DNA from: Lepidodermella squamata
Lineage: Eukaryota > Gastrotricha
Assembly: GCA_047495785.1 (NCBI GenBank)
Contig: JBLDXI010000032.1
Location: forward strand, 3,844,001 to 3,908,000
Direction of reading: 5' to 3'
Length of the DNA stretch: 64,000 bases
This document shows positions 45,628 to 57,837 of the stretch, piece after piece; the stretch's first letter is position 1, and each line of letters starts with the position of its first letter. The notes under the pieces are model-generated. The model saw only the letters and a program-made list of their open reading frames with translations, had not been told where the DNA came from and did no database searches. The position numbers were made by a program, and so were the translations under genes.

Positions 45628-47745
45628 TCTACTTTAAATTTGTTACTATCAAATATCAATACACAAATGATTGCTTGGTTTAGTTGACAAGAAATGAGAA
45701 AATAGCAAGATCCTATTCGTATTCGGTTTCCCTCGCGGCTTCATGCTTCATCAAATGAAAGGAACGTTCAAGGGATGTCCAGGCAAAGAGACATTATTAT
45801 TTGCGGGAGTCGGTTGAGCAAGAAAATTACGATACGCTTATCAAAACCGCTCCACAAAGATTTCCTGAAGATATGAGAGAACGTGCCATACCTTCCGATC
45901 GAGGATCAAGTTTTACAGGAGATAGGAAAAAGGAAGGTAAGGTCTAAGTTTTAAAACAAAGAGACAGCGAGACAGTTCGGTATGGAAACAAATAAATGAG
46001 GATGGAGAACGAGGAACGATCCTCATGAAAAATGAGCCGTGATGATCTGAAGCTGTAGGTGCCATCGCAACCACAGTAATATGAGAAGTGAGAACTGAAA
46101 AACCCGGTGCATCACGTATAACTATGACCTAAAAACACAATGCACCATGTACGTAAAAAGACAAATAATGACCGCATCATTTTTAGCTCCTAGCTCGCAC
46201 CGCGGGTGTGAAGTGTGCGCCGTGCTACTCCAGACTTTTCTGTGCTGCTGCTTGCTGATTCACAAGGAATCAGCTTTTGACAAAGTCTGAGAAATTATCT
46301 GGTTATCTGGTTTTGACAAAAATGTTTAAAGGTGATGGTGCTCAAATTATAAAAGTAAACGAAATATAAATTGATAAATAATAAATTGAGTAGCAACAGA
46401 AATCGCATTTGCCCCGGACCCGGAGTCCGGAGTTGGGTCACGTGTGTGAAGCCGACACTGGCATTGCGGCGAGCTGAGCGTGTGGCAAAGTCAAGCAATG
46501 ACGTCGGTTACTAGGCTGAATGGTATTTCGTGATCCGAGAGCTTCTACTCGCCTTCTACTGTGAGAGTAGCCTACTCCGAAATTAACCTACTCCCGGAGT
46601 AGAAGGCGTTTACTGCTAGAGTAGATACCTGTTTAGGTTTGTTACTCGTTGACACTAAGCTTTTGAATTCGCATTTTCTATCCAAAATTAGGGTTGCATC
46701 TGAGAGTAGAGCCATAGGGCTAGCTCTACTTGTCTCTTCATTAGTTTTACTGAATTGAGAAACGAAAATAAACTTTTTCTGTCTGCTCGGTGCCCACAGA
46801 AAAAGCCAGACTTTGTAGTGCTCACGTCCTGTCTATACTTCTTTAAACAATGTCTAACTGTCACTGTCACTGTCACTGCCACTAAGTGGCAATGTATAAC
46901 TGCAGCACGTGGGCCTCCAAAATCGCAGATCGCCTTGGTGCCCATCATCGATTGCAGCTAAGAAAGTTGGTGGATAGTCGTTATCCAGAAACGACGAATG
47001 TTCTGAATATGAGGTTGCGGTACTTCAAGAACGCGCTGCGAAACCCCAGGCATTTCGCCGTACAATGAGCGAGGAACGACTCTGTACAGCCGTGATTGTC
47101 GAAACATATCGGTAGAGCGCCCTGACTAAAGAATTGTAGAAAATTAAGGAACTGACTGATGGCTGTAAAGCTGCCGCAACATCGAGCATTTGAGTGATGG
47201 AACTCGCGGCCTCTCCTGCCATGCAGGGAAATGTTGGCTGTCCTCATCAAAAGAGTAGTCAACAAATACTCATCCTATCAATTGGCAGCTCTGACGGCTG
47301 TCAGTGCTATCGAAACCAGAATATGACAACGAATACATTTGCGCGAGAGCGGCAACTCAGCACCTTACCTCAGCAAATCATACATAGGTACATTTAGAGC
47401 TATCAAAACACCGTTTCTGAATTATAGGGACTGGGTAAGTTCTTCTGAGAACGTTTTCGGGAATGGTGAATATTTCTCTCAATCTTATTTTATTAAATTG
47501 AATCTTGCAGGAAAATTAACCGTACATGATAAGTCGATAGTCTTCGGCTAGACCCCCATTTATAAATTTTAAAACATCAACTTGTTGAAAACGTTGAACA
47601 TTCAAAAAGTCTGAGCGTATTTTATTGAACAGAATTGACAGAAATAGTTAAACGCGTGTGGCGAAGATTAAAGTCACTATATAAAATCCCCTTAGCTGAT
47701 TTTACATAAAGTTGATCAATTAAACGCAACAATCTTTTCATCGGC
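45628..47745. other. Noncoding interval with a hairpin; no gene supported
   Basis: No convincing coding frame. A short tandem of TCACTG (three copies near 46,860) and the inverted repeat at 46,550-46,608 are the only structures seen. Confidence 0.5.
46550..46608. repeat. Inverted repeat, arms ~22 bp
   Basis: CGCCTTCTACT...GAGTAG at 46550-46571 pairs with CTACTC...AGTAGAAGGCG at 46587-46608, with mismatches in the middle. Further copies of CTAC/GTAG words flank it, so it may be the core of a small palindromic element. Confidence 0.55.
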
Positions 47746-50404
47746 TCACTTTGCCGAACACAAGTGACACAAATATTCTTCTTTTTTAGTAGGTTTTTTT
47801 CTTAACCCTGAGCAATTTCCATGACTCCACAAGTGGCACGTGGAACACTCCACCCACCAACCATTCTTGCAATCTGTCACTTTCAAGCATACAACGCATC
47901 CATCTTCATCTGAATCAGTTATATTTGGAGATGGCGGCGAAATCAAAATTGAATTGACAATTATTTTACAAGTTGGGCGCTTTTTTCTCAAAATAGGCGA
48001 TTCTTTTGGCGGTGAACATTCAGTGACAAAGGGAGAAATATCTTCAGCAGGTGGGTGATTTTCAGCTACAGTAATCGTTGATGCTGCTATACTGATGGAT
48101 CGCGGGCAACAGTAGATTACGCCGGCGATTTGATACCGTTCATTCTGCAATCTCCCGATAGAGCTTTGTTGCCATGAAATCAAAGCTGAATGAATGTAAG
48201 TTATTAATATTCGTTAACCATAATAAATTTGCCATCTTACATTTTTGCGCAGCCGTGTCATCGATGAGGCCCACAGATGTTTCAGTCAAGGCGAAAGCGG
48301 TGATTGTCACGTAATGGCTGCCGTTAAGCAGTATCGCGGAGTGACGTTGATATCTATTACACCATGTAAACAGGTTATCGGAATTCAGGCTATTAATAGG
48401 AAATCCTCACATTTTATCGTCATATTGCAGGTTTTCGGGAAACATGAAGATTTCAGAAGCAACAAAAATAGGATCGCATTCTTGAACATCCACGTAGATG
48501 AACGGCAAGGCCTTTGATGGTGCCACGGTTCTTTGTCCATTACAATAAACTTGCCTGTTCAACTTGGTTGTTGATCATCATGTTGTTTATGTTGCTAATT
48601 AACTCACATTATTTTTCCGGCTTGTGCGGCCATAACATAGCAAAGGCCCCGAGGGCATCCAGAATCGGTGACATCTGTGTAGCTTTTACCGGGGAACGGT
48701 CGTGAACAACGCTGGGTTATTGCAGCCAGTGAATCGGTTAGCAGGGCATTATTGTTCGATTTCTTGTCTGGATTTTGTTGATTTTCTCTGAATTTTCCAT
48801 TGTGATAGATAAAAATTGTTAGCTCACAAGTAGTTGAAGCTTGGAAGTTATTTACAATTTCAAATCTGCTGGTGGATCAACTTTCAGCAGTTGTCTCGAG
48901 GAGGCTGTTGGCAAGGGACAGCAATTGCTGCTGCAGGTTTCCTGACGTTTCAATCCTGCTTGCTCCATAATGACGTTGAATAACGCACCCGCAATATGGT
49001 CCAGCTTGGCTCGGTGTTTGCCGCTTCGTTTCACGAATTTCATTATGCTCTGCATGCCGCTGTTGTTTCGAAGGAAGGCCATTCTTGCTTCTTGGCAAGT
49101 CGTTTCAATTGTTGTTGCCGCTAATAACTGGAGCAGCTGTTTGAAGTCGATCGATGGCACGTCGTTTCGGGTATGCATGAGCGCAGTGATAATTGCGTCC
49201 AGCGCACATAAATTACCAACTGAAAATTTTTTAGTTTCGCAGGTATTCGGTAGGCAGATGACAGGTGGCTGCATAACTAAACTCGCCTCTGTTTTGTTGA
49301 TATCAGATTCAGCAGCCTGATGAACATGATTGCGTTGATTAAACTGCTCTGCGTTCACCCGCCTAATTTGCTCGTTGAGTTGGCGCACAATATCGGAGTT
49401 CGGCTCGCAAGCAGCCGCTTTGCTACCCGCCTTGGCGTTAGAAAGGCTCATGGATTGGTAGTGGTAGGCCGAATTCGGATCACAACGCCTGGACCATTCA
49501 GCTGTTGCAGCGGCGATATCAACGGTTTTTTCCGATTCCGTTTGATCGGCTAACTTCCTGCTAGATTTCACTGCTGGCTTTGATTGTTTCGGCTCCGATA
49601 ACTTGACAGGATTGGCACGTTTTCGACCTGCCTTCGCCAGCAAAGGGAACTTGAGATCGGCCAAAACTGCACCTACGGTGTCGATCAAGTACTGCTTGAG
49701 GCGTTCAATAAACGGCCCTAGAGCAAAACGCTTTCCGTCGAGCACGTCGATTTTGAAATGACGAAATTCGGACTCTTTGGCCGAATTACTAATTCTTGTC
49801 GCGCCCTGGGGCTGCAGCTTCGTTCTCACGGGCACGGTGCATTTTGGTGTGCCATCTATCTTATAATTCATGCCGAGCATTATTCCCGACCACAGAAGTA
49901 TGACAGGCATTCGTCGATTTTTAGTGCTTTAACACACTGTGGGCGATAAATTTCGTTCCGAACAAGCTTATCAGCGGGCAATTTCTCGAAAATTGCTGCC
50001 TGGGCTGCTTTGATTTTGACTGTCAAATCAACGAAATGCCTTCCTGACGGCGTGCTTTCAGCGAGAGTTCCATCGAACGAATAGTCATTCACTTCGTCAT
50101 AAGATTCATCAGAATCCGCTTCCAGCTGATCTATTTCTGAATCTGGCAACAATTCAGCCGCCTCGGATAACGAAATCACTCGACTTTGATCAATGCTGAT
50201 TTCTAAAACTGCCATCAGTTCTTTCTCGGCCTCATAGTCGACGAATTCTGAGTCGGAAATTCGAACAATGAGCGAATAGATTTTTTCGGCTTGAGCCAGA
50301 GTCGCACAATTTTGAAGTCGAGCAAAACAGGATGTTAATAAACGGCGAGACAGCTTTGCTGTTTTCTGACTAACTGGCTCCTTGTCCTGGCTAACTGTTG
50401 TCAA
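47746..50404 (-). CDS. Unfamiliar multi-exon gene: USP-like cysteine peptidase region and C-terminal PHD finger
   Basis: The 3' part is firm: exons 49910(or earlier)-48856, 48787-48608, 48554-48411, 48353-48241 and 48185-47746 join in phase with introns of 53-68 bp, giving 643 residues from ATG 49910. A Cys box FSVGNLCALDAIITALMH and a His box YQRHSAILLNGSHYVTITAF are arranged as in USP-type deubiquitinases. The C-terminus is a PHD finger (CVVC, 13 residues, CSTC, HLWSHGNC, CHLC). N-terminal of the peptidase lies LLWSGIMLG and, further on, RISNSAKESEFRHFK. An acidic frame continues upstream to 50404 (about 170 codons, no early ATG), but joining it needs a frame change near 49,890, either a frameshift or an unseen intron. 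Function unknown. It faces the Helitron head to head. Confidence 0.7.
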
Positions 50405-51420
50405 GTTCAGCAGTGGCTCGGTATATACCGACGCCGCCGTTCAGGTTAAATCATACACCCAGTCAAGCGTTGTGTAGTCCCCCTGCATGGCATCCTCCTC
50501 GCCTGGCATCTTACCAGGCTCCATCAAGATCAATTGCAGTCCCTAGGGACACCGATGCTCTTAGAAACGAATCTCCTTCGTTCCCGAATCCTTTCGCGGA
50601 TCCAGAGCCGGGTAATCAATTAATGATTTGAATTTATACTAATCAGATTTGTTCTTATTCAATTTAGCTCCTACAATCACCGTAGCCAGCTCAAACGTTC
50701 CGCCTGTTTGCAATACACCAATAGCAAGTGTTGGCTTGAGGAAGCCTGGTCGAGCCCAACCGTCGAGGCTATCAGATCCTCAGCGAAATTCTAAAACACA
50801 TCAAAGCAGTGAGTGTTAAACTTCCCTAACTGATTGTCTCAAATTTTGTACAATTTCAGCACCCATTGCAAACCCGTTGTGTTGGCGGCGTCTAGGAACA
50901 AACCAAGAACCAGCAGCAACAGTGACATCCATGTCGAGCCTATCAATCCCTTCGCTACAGTTAATGGCAAGTATAATCTGCTGTGCTCATTCAATTTAAT
51001 GCCAATTGTTCTTTTAGATCCAAGATTTTTTTTAATGCTGAAAATGAGATAGGCATTGGACTAAACTTCCCAGCCGGGACTTCTGAACTGTTGAACATTT
51101 CAGCTCCACGTAAGAAGTCATTAAATGCCTATTTGACCTTATCTTATATTTTTTTTATTTTAGCACCCGCCAGTGTTTTATTCGACGTGTACCGACCGTC
51201 CGCTTCAGCCTTAACAATCCATCCTAATACCGGCGTTGTCTCACAAGAAAATATTCCGCCGGATGTCCTAGCTGAGTTGCAAATGTCTCTGCGAGAGCTT
51301 GATCGAGAGCTAACAGGGGAAGAATTTCTGCAGTCTTTTGCAATAGGTAACCTTTATTCTAACTTAACGTTACCGAATTACCTATTAAATCTTCGTCTTT
51401 AGATTTATTTATTCCTGAAC
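50398..51420 (+). pseudogene. N-terminal exons of the Helitron ORF, intron-rich
   Basis: Coding-like segments are separated by introns of host size: 50612-50667 is the clearest (56 bp). Others end at acceptors near 50,859, 51,020, 51,101, 51,164 and 51,404. Readable exons include NPFADPEPG, TITVASSNVPPVCNTPIA, and SVLFDVYRPSASALTIHPNT with PPDVLAELQMSLRELDREL. The segments are low in conserved motifs, as usual for this end of Helitron proteins. Exact frames of the middle exons are uncertain. Confidence 0.5.
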
Positions 51421-53304
51421 CCGCACCTATCGTTATTCAAGAGAAGAAACCAACTACCCACCGAGTTGCGAGGAGCCGCATTTTTGTTGAAAATCTAATT
51501 CCAACACATCGCTTGACATCGACGAACTATCACTGCGGCGATTGTGACGCGCGACTCTTCTTGGAGGAGAAAGTTGCAGGAACAAAAGCTATGCCCATCT
51601 TTTCAATGTGCTGTGGTCGCGGTAAATTTGATCTACCGCCACTCAGGAAATGATCTGATGGGGCTACTTACTTCGAACCACGAAACCGCTGTCACCTTCC
51701 GGCAATATATTCGCGCCTATAATAATAACTTCGCGTTCACCTCGATGGGTGTCCAACTCGATCATAGCGTGGCTAATGGCCGCTCTGGCCACTTCAAATT
51801 TCGAGTTCATGGCGAGATGAGACATCTATACGGCGCTTTAGAACCAGAAGATGAAATACCGAAATTTGCCCAACTCTATATTTACGATTCTGACAACGAA
51901 ATCAATAATCGACTGAGCCATATGCCAGACCTAAATCCTGTCATCGTTTCAACTCTAAGAGAATTAATGCACCAATCTAACCCGTACGTGCATATTTATA
52001 AGTATGCTGCTGAGCTACTAAGAAGTACGAACAACATCTCAGTTCTATTGTAAACCGATCGTGACGTTGACCGTCGTCGTTACAATTTACCTAATGCGAA
52101 AGAATTGGCCGTTATTCTACCTGGTGCTAACTGGGACCCCGAAGCGAAATGTCGTGATATTGTTCTTCGTCTGAGGGGTGGTAATTTGAATCGTATTAAC
52201 GAACGAAATGCGAATTACGACCCTTTACGTTATCCTCTTCTCTTTCCGCGTGGCGATCTTGGATATACCGACGACATTCCGATCAACGATGGGTACCGGG
52301 GTAGACAGATCACCGCCATGGAATATTACTCTTATCGTCTCATGATGAGAGAAGGCAGTTTTCTTCAACTTTACGGCCGGCTGTTTCAAGCTGTTTCAAG
52401 CTGTCGGCTGTTTCCGACTGTTATTGTCGATTCGTGGGTCAAGATCGAAACTCAGCGGTTAAACTTTCTCAAATACAATCAAAATATATTACGAGCGGAT
52501 TTGTACCAAGGCTTCGCTGACGCTGTTGCAGAAGGTGATCGCGATTTGAACCGCGTCGGTCAGCTCACAGTTTTGCCGTCTTCATTCATCGGATCTCCCC
52601 GGTTTATGCAGCAGACTTACCAAGATGCAATGGCTTTGGTCCGCAATTTCGGGCACCCAGGGTTTTTCGTCACTATGACCTGTAACCCGACTTGGCCCGA
52701 AATTGAATCCGAGTTAAACCGTGACGTAAACGGCAATCTTACTCAATCAGCCTCTGATCGTCCTGATCTTTGTTCACGTGTATTTCGGCTCAAATTCCGT
52801 GAGTTAATGATCGACCTTACCAAGCGACAAATCTTAGGTCGAGTGGCTGCGCATATTCACGTCATCGAATTTCAAAAAAGAGGTCTTGCTCATGCGCACA
52901 TTCTTCTGATTATGGCTCCAGAAGATAACCCTTTAACACCGGAAGAGGTTGACAAAGTTATTTCGGCTCGGTTGATCCGATTACCCACCCGAGGCTTCAC
53001 GCAATTGTCACAAAGTCAATGGTTCATGGTCCCTGTGATTCCCGTTGTTTGGAAAATGGTCAATGTACTAAAAATTTTCCAAAACTGTTCGTCGAAAATA
53101 CCAATTGTACTCGGGACGGATATCCAAACTACCAACGCCGAAACGATGGGAGAACGTTCAAAGCACGGAATGGCGTCGAGCTTGATAATCGGTGGGTGGT
53201 ACCCTATAACCCCTTTCTGTCGCTTAAATACAATTGTCACATCAATGTCGAGGTCTGCAGCGGCATTCGAGCAGTAAAATACCTGTATAAATACGTTTAT
53301 AAAG
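51405..53304 (+). pseudogene. Helitron Rep (HUH endonuclease) domain, disrupted
   Basis: YHCGDCDARLFLEEK and FSMCCGRGKFDLPPL (to about 51,650) are the Helitron zinc-finger region. After a frame change come FRQYIRAYNNNFAFTSMG and FAQLYIYD (51,690-51,895). A TAA at 52051-52053 interrupts just before TDRDVDRRRYNLP. The Rep core follows: YPLLFPRGDLGY, FFVTMTCNPTWPEI, and the HUH motif GLAHAHILL (about 52,880-52,910). Near 53,010 the frame changes again into MVHGPCDSRCLENGQCTKNF, LDNRWVVPYNPFL and the tyrosine motif AVKYLYKYVYKG, which ends exactly at the donor of the intron 53305-53377. Confidence 0.85.
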
Positions 53305-53377
53305 GTGAGTTAATTGAAACAAATAGTAGTTTCATTTATTCATTTATATTTATATTTATCATTTATTCATGTTTTAG

Positions 53378-55557
53378 GCCACGACCGAACCTTGATGGCA
53401 CTCCGTGATCCCAAAATGCCTGTCGATGAAATCGCCAATTACCGCGATGCTCGATACGTTTCAACGTCGGAAGCCAGCTGGCGGCTGTTTGGTTTTTCTC
53501 TTCATCGCGAGTTTCCCGCTATTTGCCGCCTCGACTTACATCTCCCTGATCAACAGCGTGTTACATTCGACCCGAAAAAAGCTAATCCTGGTCTCGCTTT
53601 GTTAGGTCGAACTAAATTGGCCGCATTCTTCGAAATCTGCCGAACTGATCCGCGAGCCAGACGATTTACCTACCCCGAAATTTGTCGCGAATTCACGTGG
53701 CATCCCAAGATTAAGCAATGGAAACCCAGGGAAAAGGGTCATGGCAACGTCGGTCGTGTTTACACCTGCTCGCCCCATCAAGAAATTGACTACCTGCGAC
53801 TACTGCTGCACGTGGTTAAAGGTCCCACTTCTTTCGAGGCTTTGAGAACTGTTGCTGGAACTGTTCACCCTACTTTCATCGACGCATGCCGAGCTCGAAG
53901 TCTCGTGGAAAATGATGATGAAGTTGAACACAGTTTACTCGAGGCCGTGCAATTTCAGATGCCAGGACAACTGCGGAAATTGTTTGCAATGCATCTTATC
54001 TATTCGAATCCTCCCAACCCGCATTTACTTTGGCAGCAATTCGAAACACATTTTTGCGAAGATTTCATGCATAACGACGGCATTAATCACATCACCGATC
54101 GAATTCGCAATCGAGCGCTGGCTCAAATCGAGTTAAGCCTTAATTACCACAGCAAGTCGCTCTCAGATTTCCCTCAGATGCCTCTAGCTGCCGCCGAGGA
54201 GCAAATGTTCGAATTGATACGAGAGGAGACCGAATATGATCGCGAGCAATTAAAAGCGTTTGTCCTCGAGAAAACGCCTCTGTTTAATGACGAACAACTG
54301 ACGGCTAAGGACGAAATCGAGAACGCTGTATTCCATAACGAGCCTAATGTTTTCATGCTGCAAGCTCATGGTGGTTGCGGTAAAACCTATCTATTCAATT
54401 TACTGCTTGCCTCGGTTCGCTCTCGAGGTGAAATCGCCCTTGCCTGCGCCTCTTCTGGGATAGCAGCCCTGTTGTTGACCGGTGGCAGAACAGCTCATTT
54501 CCGTTTGAATATTCCCATCAACATTCACGAGTCGTCTACATGCTCCATATCAGCACAGTCGGCTCTGGCTGAATTGATTCGTCGAGCAAAACTTATAATC
54601 TGGGATGAAGGGCCTATGATGAGTCGCTACATCTTCGAGGCCGTCAATCGAACTTTGAAGGACATCGGACAAAATCAGTCACTGTTTGGCGGGCTAACAG
54701 TTGTTATCGGTGGTGATTTTCGACAGTGTCTACCTGTTGTTCCAAAGGGTGGTCGCCATCGTATCGTTGAACAATCGCTTTCTCGATCTCATTTCTGGCC
54801 TCAGGTTCGGAAATTAACTTTGTCGAAGAACATGCGAGTTATTGATGACCCTGCTGTCGCCGGTTTCCCCGAATGGCTTTTGCGAGTCGGCGATGGCTTA
54901 GCTGAAGGACCTGTCGGATTGGAGCCTGACTTGATAACCCTACCGGAGCCGATAAGAAACGTGAACAATTTGAACGATCTTATTTCCGCCATTTACGGTG
55001 ATTTGCCGACCCGCTACAATGAGCCTCAGTACTTGGCCGAACGTTGTCTTTTGGCTACTCGCAACGACGAGGTCGATTTGTTGAACGAGCGAATCTTGAA
55101 AGATCTACCTCAAAAGGAATTGGTTTACCTGAGCGCCGATTCTGTCGATAATCCGAATCTTCGTCAGTACTATCCAACGGAACTACTCAACACTTTTACC
55201 CCGCCGAGTCTTCCACCTCACAAGTTGGTGCTTAAAGTGGGTGCGCCTATCATACTGTTACGCAATCTTGACCCCGCTTCAGGATTACTGCCATTGTTTT
55301 GGATTGGCTTGAAAGACGCTTCGAATTCTTCGTATGAAATTGTTGTACTGCATTCACCGTCCTCTATTGGGCAGACGTGGCAAGGTTCAGGCGATGATGG
55401 AGAAACCGACTCGTCGTCGCTGTCAGCCTTAGTTTTCAAACGCGACGATACCCAAGCGCTCAAATCACTCAAAGGCCCTGTCGTCAAATCATTATACAAC
55501 CGTTTCCTAGCCTCTTCAGTGTTCCGGAGGTTGCTTTTTGTCAGAACAGTCGAATAG
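53378..55557 (+). CDS. Helitron PIF1-like helicase exon
   Basis: An open exon starting at the acceptor TTTTAG/GCCACG (53378), continuing from the Rep tyrosine motif as G-HDRTLMAL. About 725 residues. Seen: WRLFGFSLH, the linker typical of Helitrons, then helicase motif I AHGGCGKTYLFN, motif Ia ACASSGIAALLL with GRTAHFRLNIPI, motif II IIWDEGPMMS (family usually DEAPM), motif III VIGGDFRQCLPVV, and VGAPIILLRNLDP. After that point the usual N-G-T-R-L and the later motif with N-K-S-Q-G-Q-T are not found; the frame continues with unrelated sequence to a stop at 55557. The helicase is therefore probably truncated at its C-terminus. Confidence 0.85.
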
Positions 55558-57837
55558 AAACCGCTGGATGGTTTCGAACATTGCCGTACTACGTCACTTG
55601 GAACTTAGTTACCCCACTCTGGGTGGTCTTTGAGATAAATTTCTACGGCGTGACGATGAACGTTACAAGGACCAGCCCTTCTGGACGACTCCTCGCTCAT
55701 AGACTTGATGTAAAATTAACTTTCTATAACATTTCAAGCAAATATTTATATAATTCCGTTTTGCCATTTTATAGACTTGATAAATTGAAATTGGAGAAAT
55801 CTCCGTCAGAAGGTTGAAAAACCTGCTGAACAGCCTATTGAAAGCTATTGAAACGGGTCGAAAATCCCCACCGAGGTCGGAAAATAAACGAGGTAGTCCA
55901 ACTGAAGCGAAAAAACCTGAAATCGAGCCCGAGCCATTTGAAAAATGTGTTGAGTATCTCCTTACAAAAGCCGAGAAATAATGGGTCGAAAAACGAAACC
56001 AGGCGGCCGATCTCATGTTCGAAATCATCCTATCAACTTGAAATGCACCCTAACACGCCATTTTGAAGATTTGGTTGGTGAAATAGCCTGAGAAACTTGC
56101 TGTTGATTATCAAGCCTCGAAACCGAAAAGGTTACTCAAAACTGTCAAGCATCATTCAGTTGTGATTTGAAGCAATCATGAACAACGGCGAAGAATTTGT
56201 TCATAAAATGGTAAGCTGTTGAAAAGTTTAGGCGTGAAGTTTCAAAAGTTAGCACCTGTTGTTAAGGTGGATTATGTTGTTACTTCTTATTGCAATAACT
56301 TCCGCTGATATCGCGAATAATCAATCCCGTCTTTCCTTCTCTTGAATAATTAGCGCTATAATTTTTCACTTCAACAAATGTTTGGAGGGTTCTAATCTGC
56401 GGGCTTGGGAAACTATTTTAAGGTGGAATTCCAGTTCTTATTGCCAGGCAGGATGGCTATTTGGCTGGAAACTTATAAACTTCAGCATTTGCACCGTTAC
56501 TAATTTATTTTTATCCTAGGTAATTGCTGCTAGCAAACGGGAAGAAACTGAGCTTAGCGACACTGAAGCAGTCTATCAACAAGTGTCCGCTGAAGCAGTC
56601 TTTCAATAGCTGTATGCGGCTGGAAGAATCTGAACCAAATGATAAAAACTGATGCATATATTTTTTGAATTTCTATTCTATTGCTGTGGTAAAGTACGCT
56701 GTCATCTCGAACTTTATGGACGAATAAAAATGAACATGAACATTCGTAAACATTTTCCAATATAAAATTGAGGATTCGCCATTTATCAGCCGATATTTTT
56801 CAAGTCGCAAGCGCGAAAATATATATTTTGCCAAATGTTCCGACATATACGTTCGTAAAATGACTTTTCACTGTTTCACCCGTATATTTCAAACAGTGCG
56901 CCTAAAATTAAAGCACTCAAAGCTCTAAATTTCCCGAATGTTTCTATTTCGATGGGTTTGTTTTCGGTCTTTTCGGAATTTTCGGAAATTTCAATACCCG
57001 GCTTTGATGGTAACTAACAAGAGGATTTAAGGTCAAATTTTTTATGATTTTTTAGGTCTGATATCTATAGCTACGACACGAGCAGGAAAAGTCATAATTT
57101 TTGACTCTATTCGTGATTCTTCTCGACATATTATCTAAGGCTGAACGGGAGAACTTGGGCAAAGTAACTAAGCCAGCTGAAAGAGCGGCTGTGCGAAAAC
57201 CGAAGTCGATCGATCAAAAGAGCATATCGAGGAAGAACAGAATAAATCGACCCAAGTATATATTTTATTGTTATGAACAACAAAAGCCCGCTGTTATTTA
57301 TAAATAACAGTTGCCATAACGACACTGGAGTAACTAGAATTTCTTTGGATATGTGTTTTAAGGTTTAGGATTATTTCATTTAACGATATTTTTGTAAAAT
57401 AAAATGTTAACTGTCATTGCAGCGAAATCCGACAATCCCTATATCCTTTTTAGCTTGCATAACGGGTAAAAAATAAAACGTAAAATCATGTATTTTTGGG
57501 CTGAGTATTAACATACCGTATAAGTATACCGATTCTGCCTTGTAATAAGGCCCAGCCCTGCCTTATATATGAATTACCTGGAGGCTTTGCTTTAAAACGG
57601 GACTGCCCTTTATTTCTGCCTACAAACGGTAATTATTGTATTACCATCCTACAACATCATGAAACGACTAAGGAAAGCAAAACTTCATACTATCAAAGCG
57701 ATTTGAAACTGTTCCAAAGCGGTGACAGAAATGAGTGAATGCACGCTTGACACTACACTTACTCTAAACTGGCGATAAAATGACTGATTTGTAACATTGA
57801 TACTTCAAATCACTTTTGAATTTGCGAAGTAACGTAA
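55558..57837. other. AT-rich, no gene seen
   Basis: This stretch may contain the 3' part and terminus of the Helitron, but no coding motif or clear hairpin with CTRR end was recognised. Confidence 0.45.

Larger units (their letters stand above)
50398..55557 (+). mobile_element. Helitron (rolling-circle transposon), Rep-helicase coding region
   Basis: Plus-strand coding pieces cover the N-terminal zinc-finger region, the HUH Rep domain and a PIF1-like helicase in the order typical of animal Helitrons. At least five short GT-AG introns split the N-terminal part and one splits Rep from helicase. A TAA at 52051-52053 and frame changes near 51,645 and 53,010 show the copy is broken. Termini (5' TC, 3' hairpin plus CTRR) were not located. 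The left part overlaps the start of the minus-strand peptidase gene. Confidence 0.9.

Noticed and set aside
46855-46885. TCACTG tandem as a possible telomere-like or satellite repeat
   Set aside because: Only about three units, too short to mean anything on its own.
46981-47265. 94-codon minus-strand frame and overlapping plus frames
   Set aside because: They looked briefly like the end of a LINE protein but no motif holds up in any frame.
48245-48517. 90-codon plus-strand frame
   Set aside because: It is the antisense of two verified exons and an intron of the peptidase/PHD gene.
48970-49320. 116-codon plus-strand frame
   Set aside because: Antisense of the Cys-box exon of the peptidase/PHD gene.
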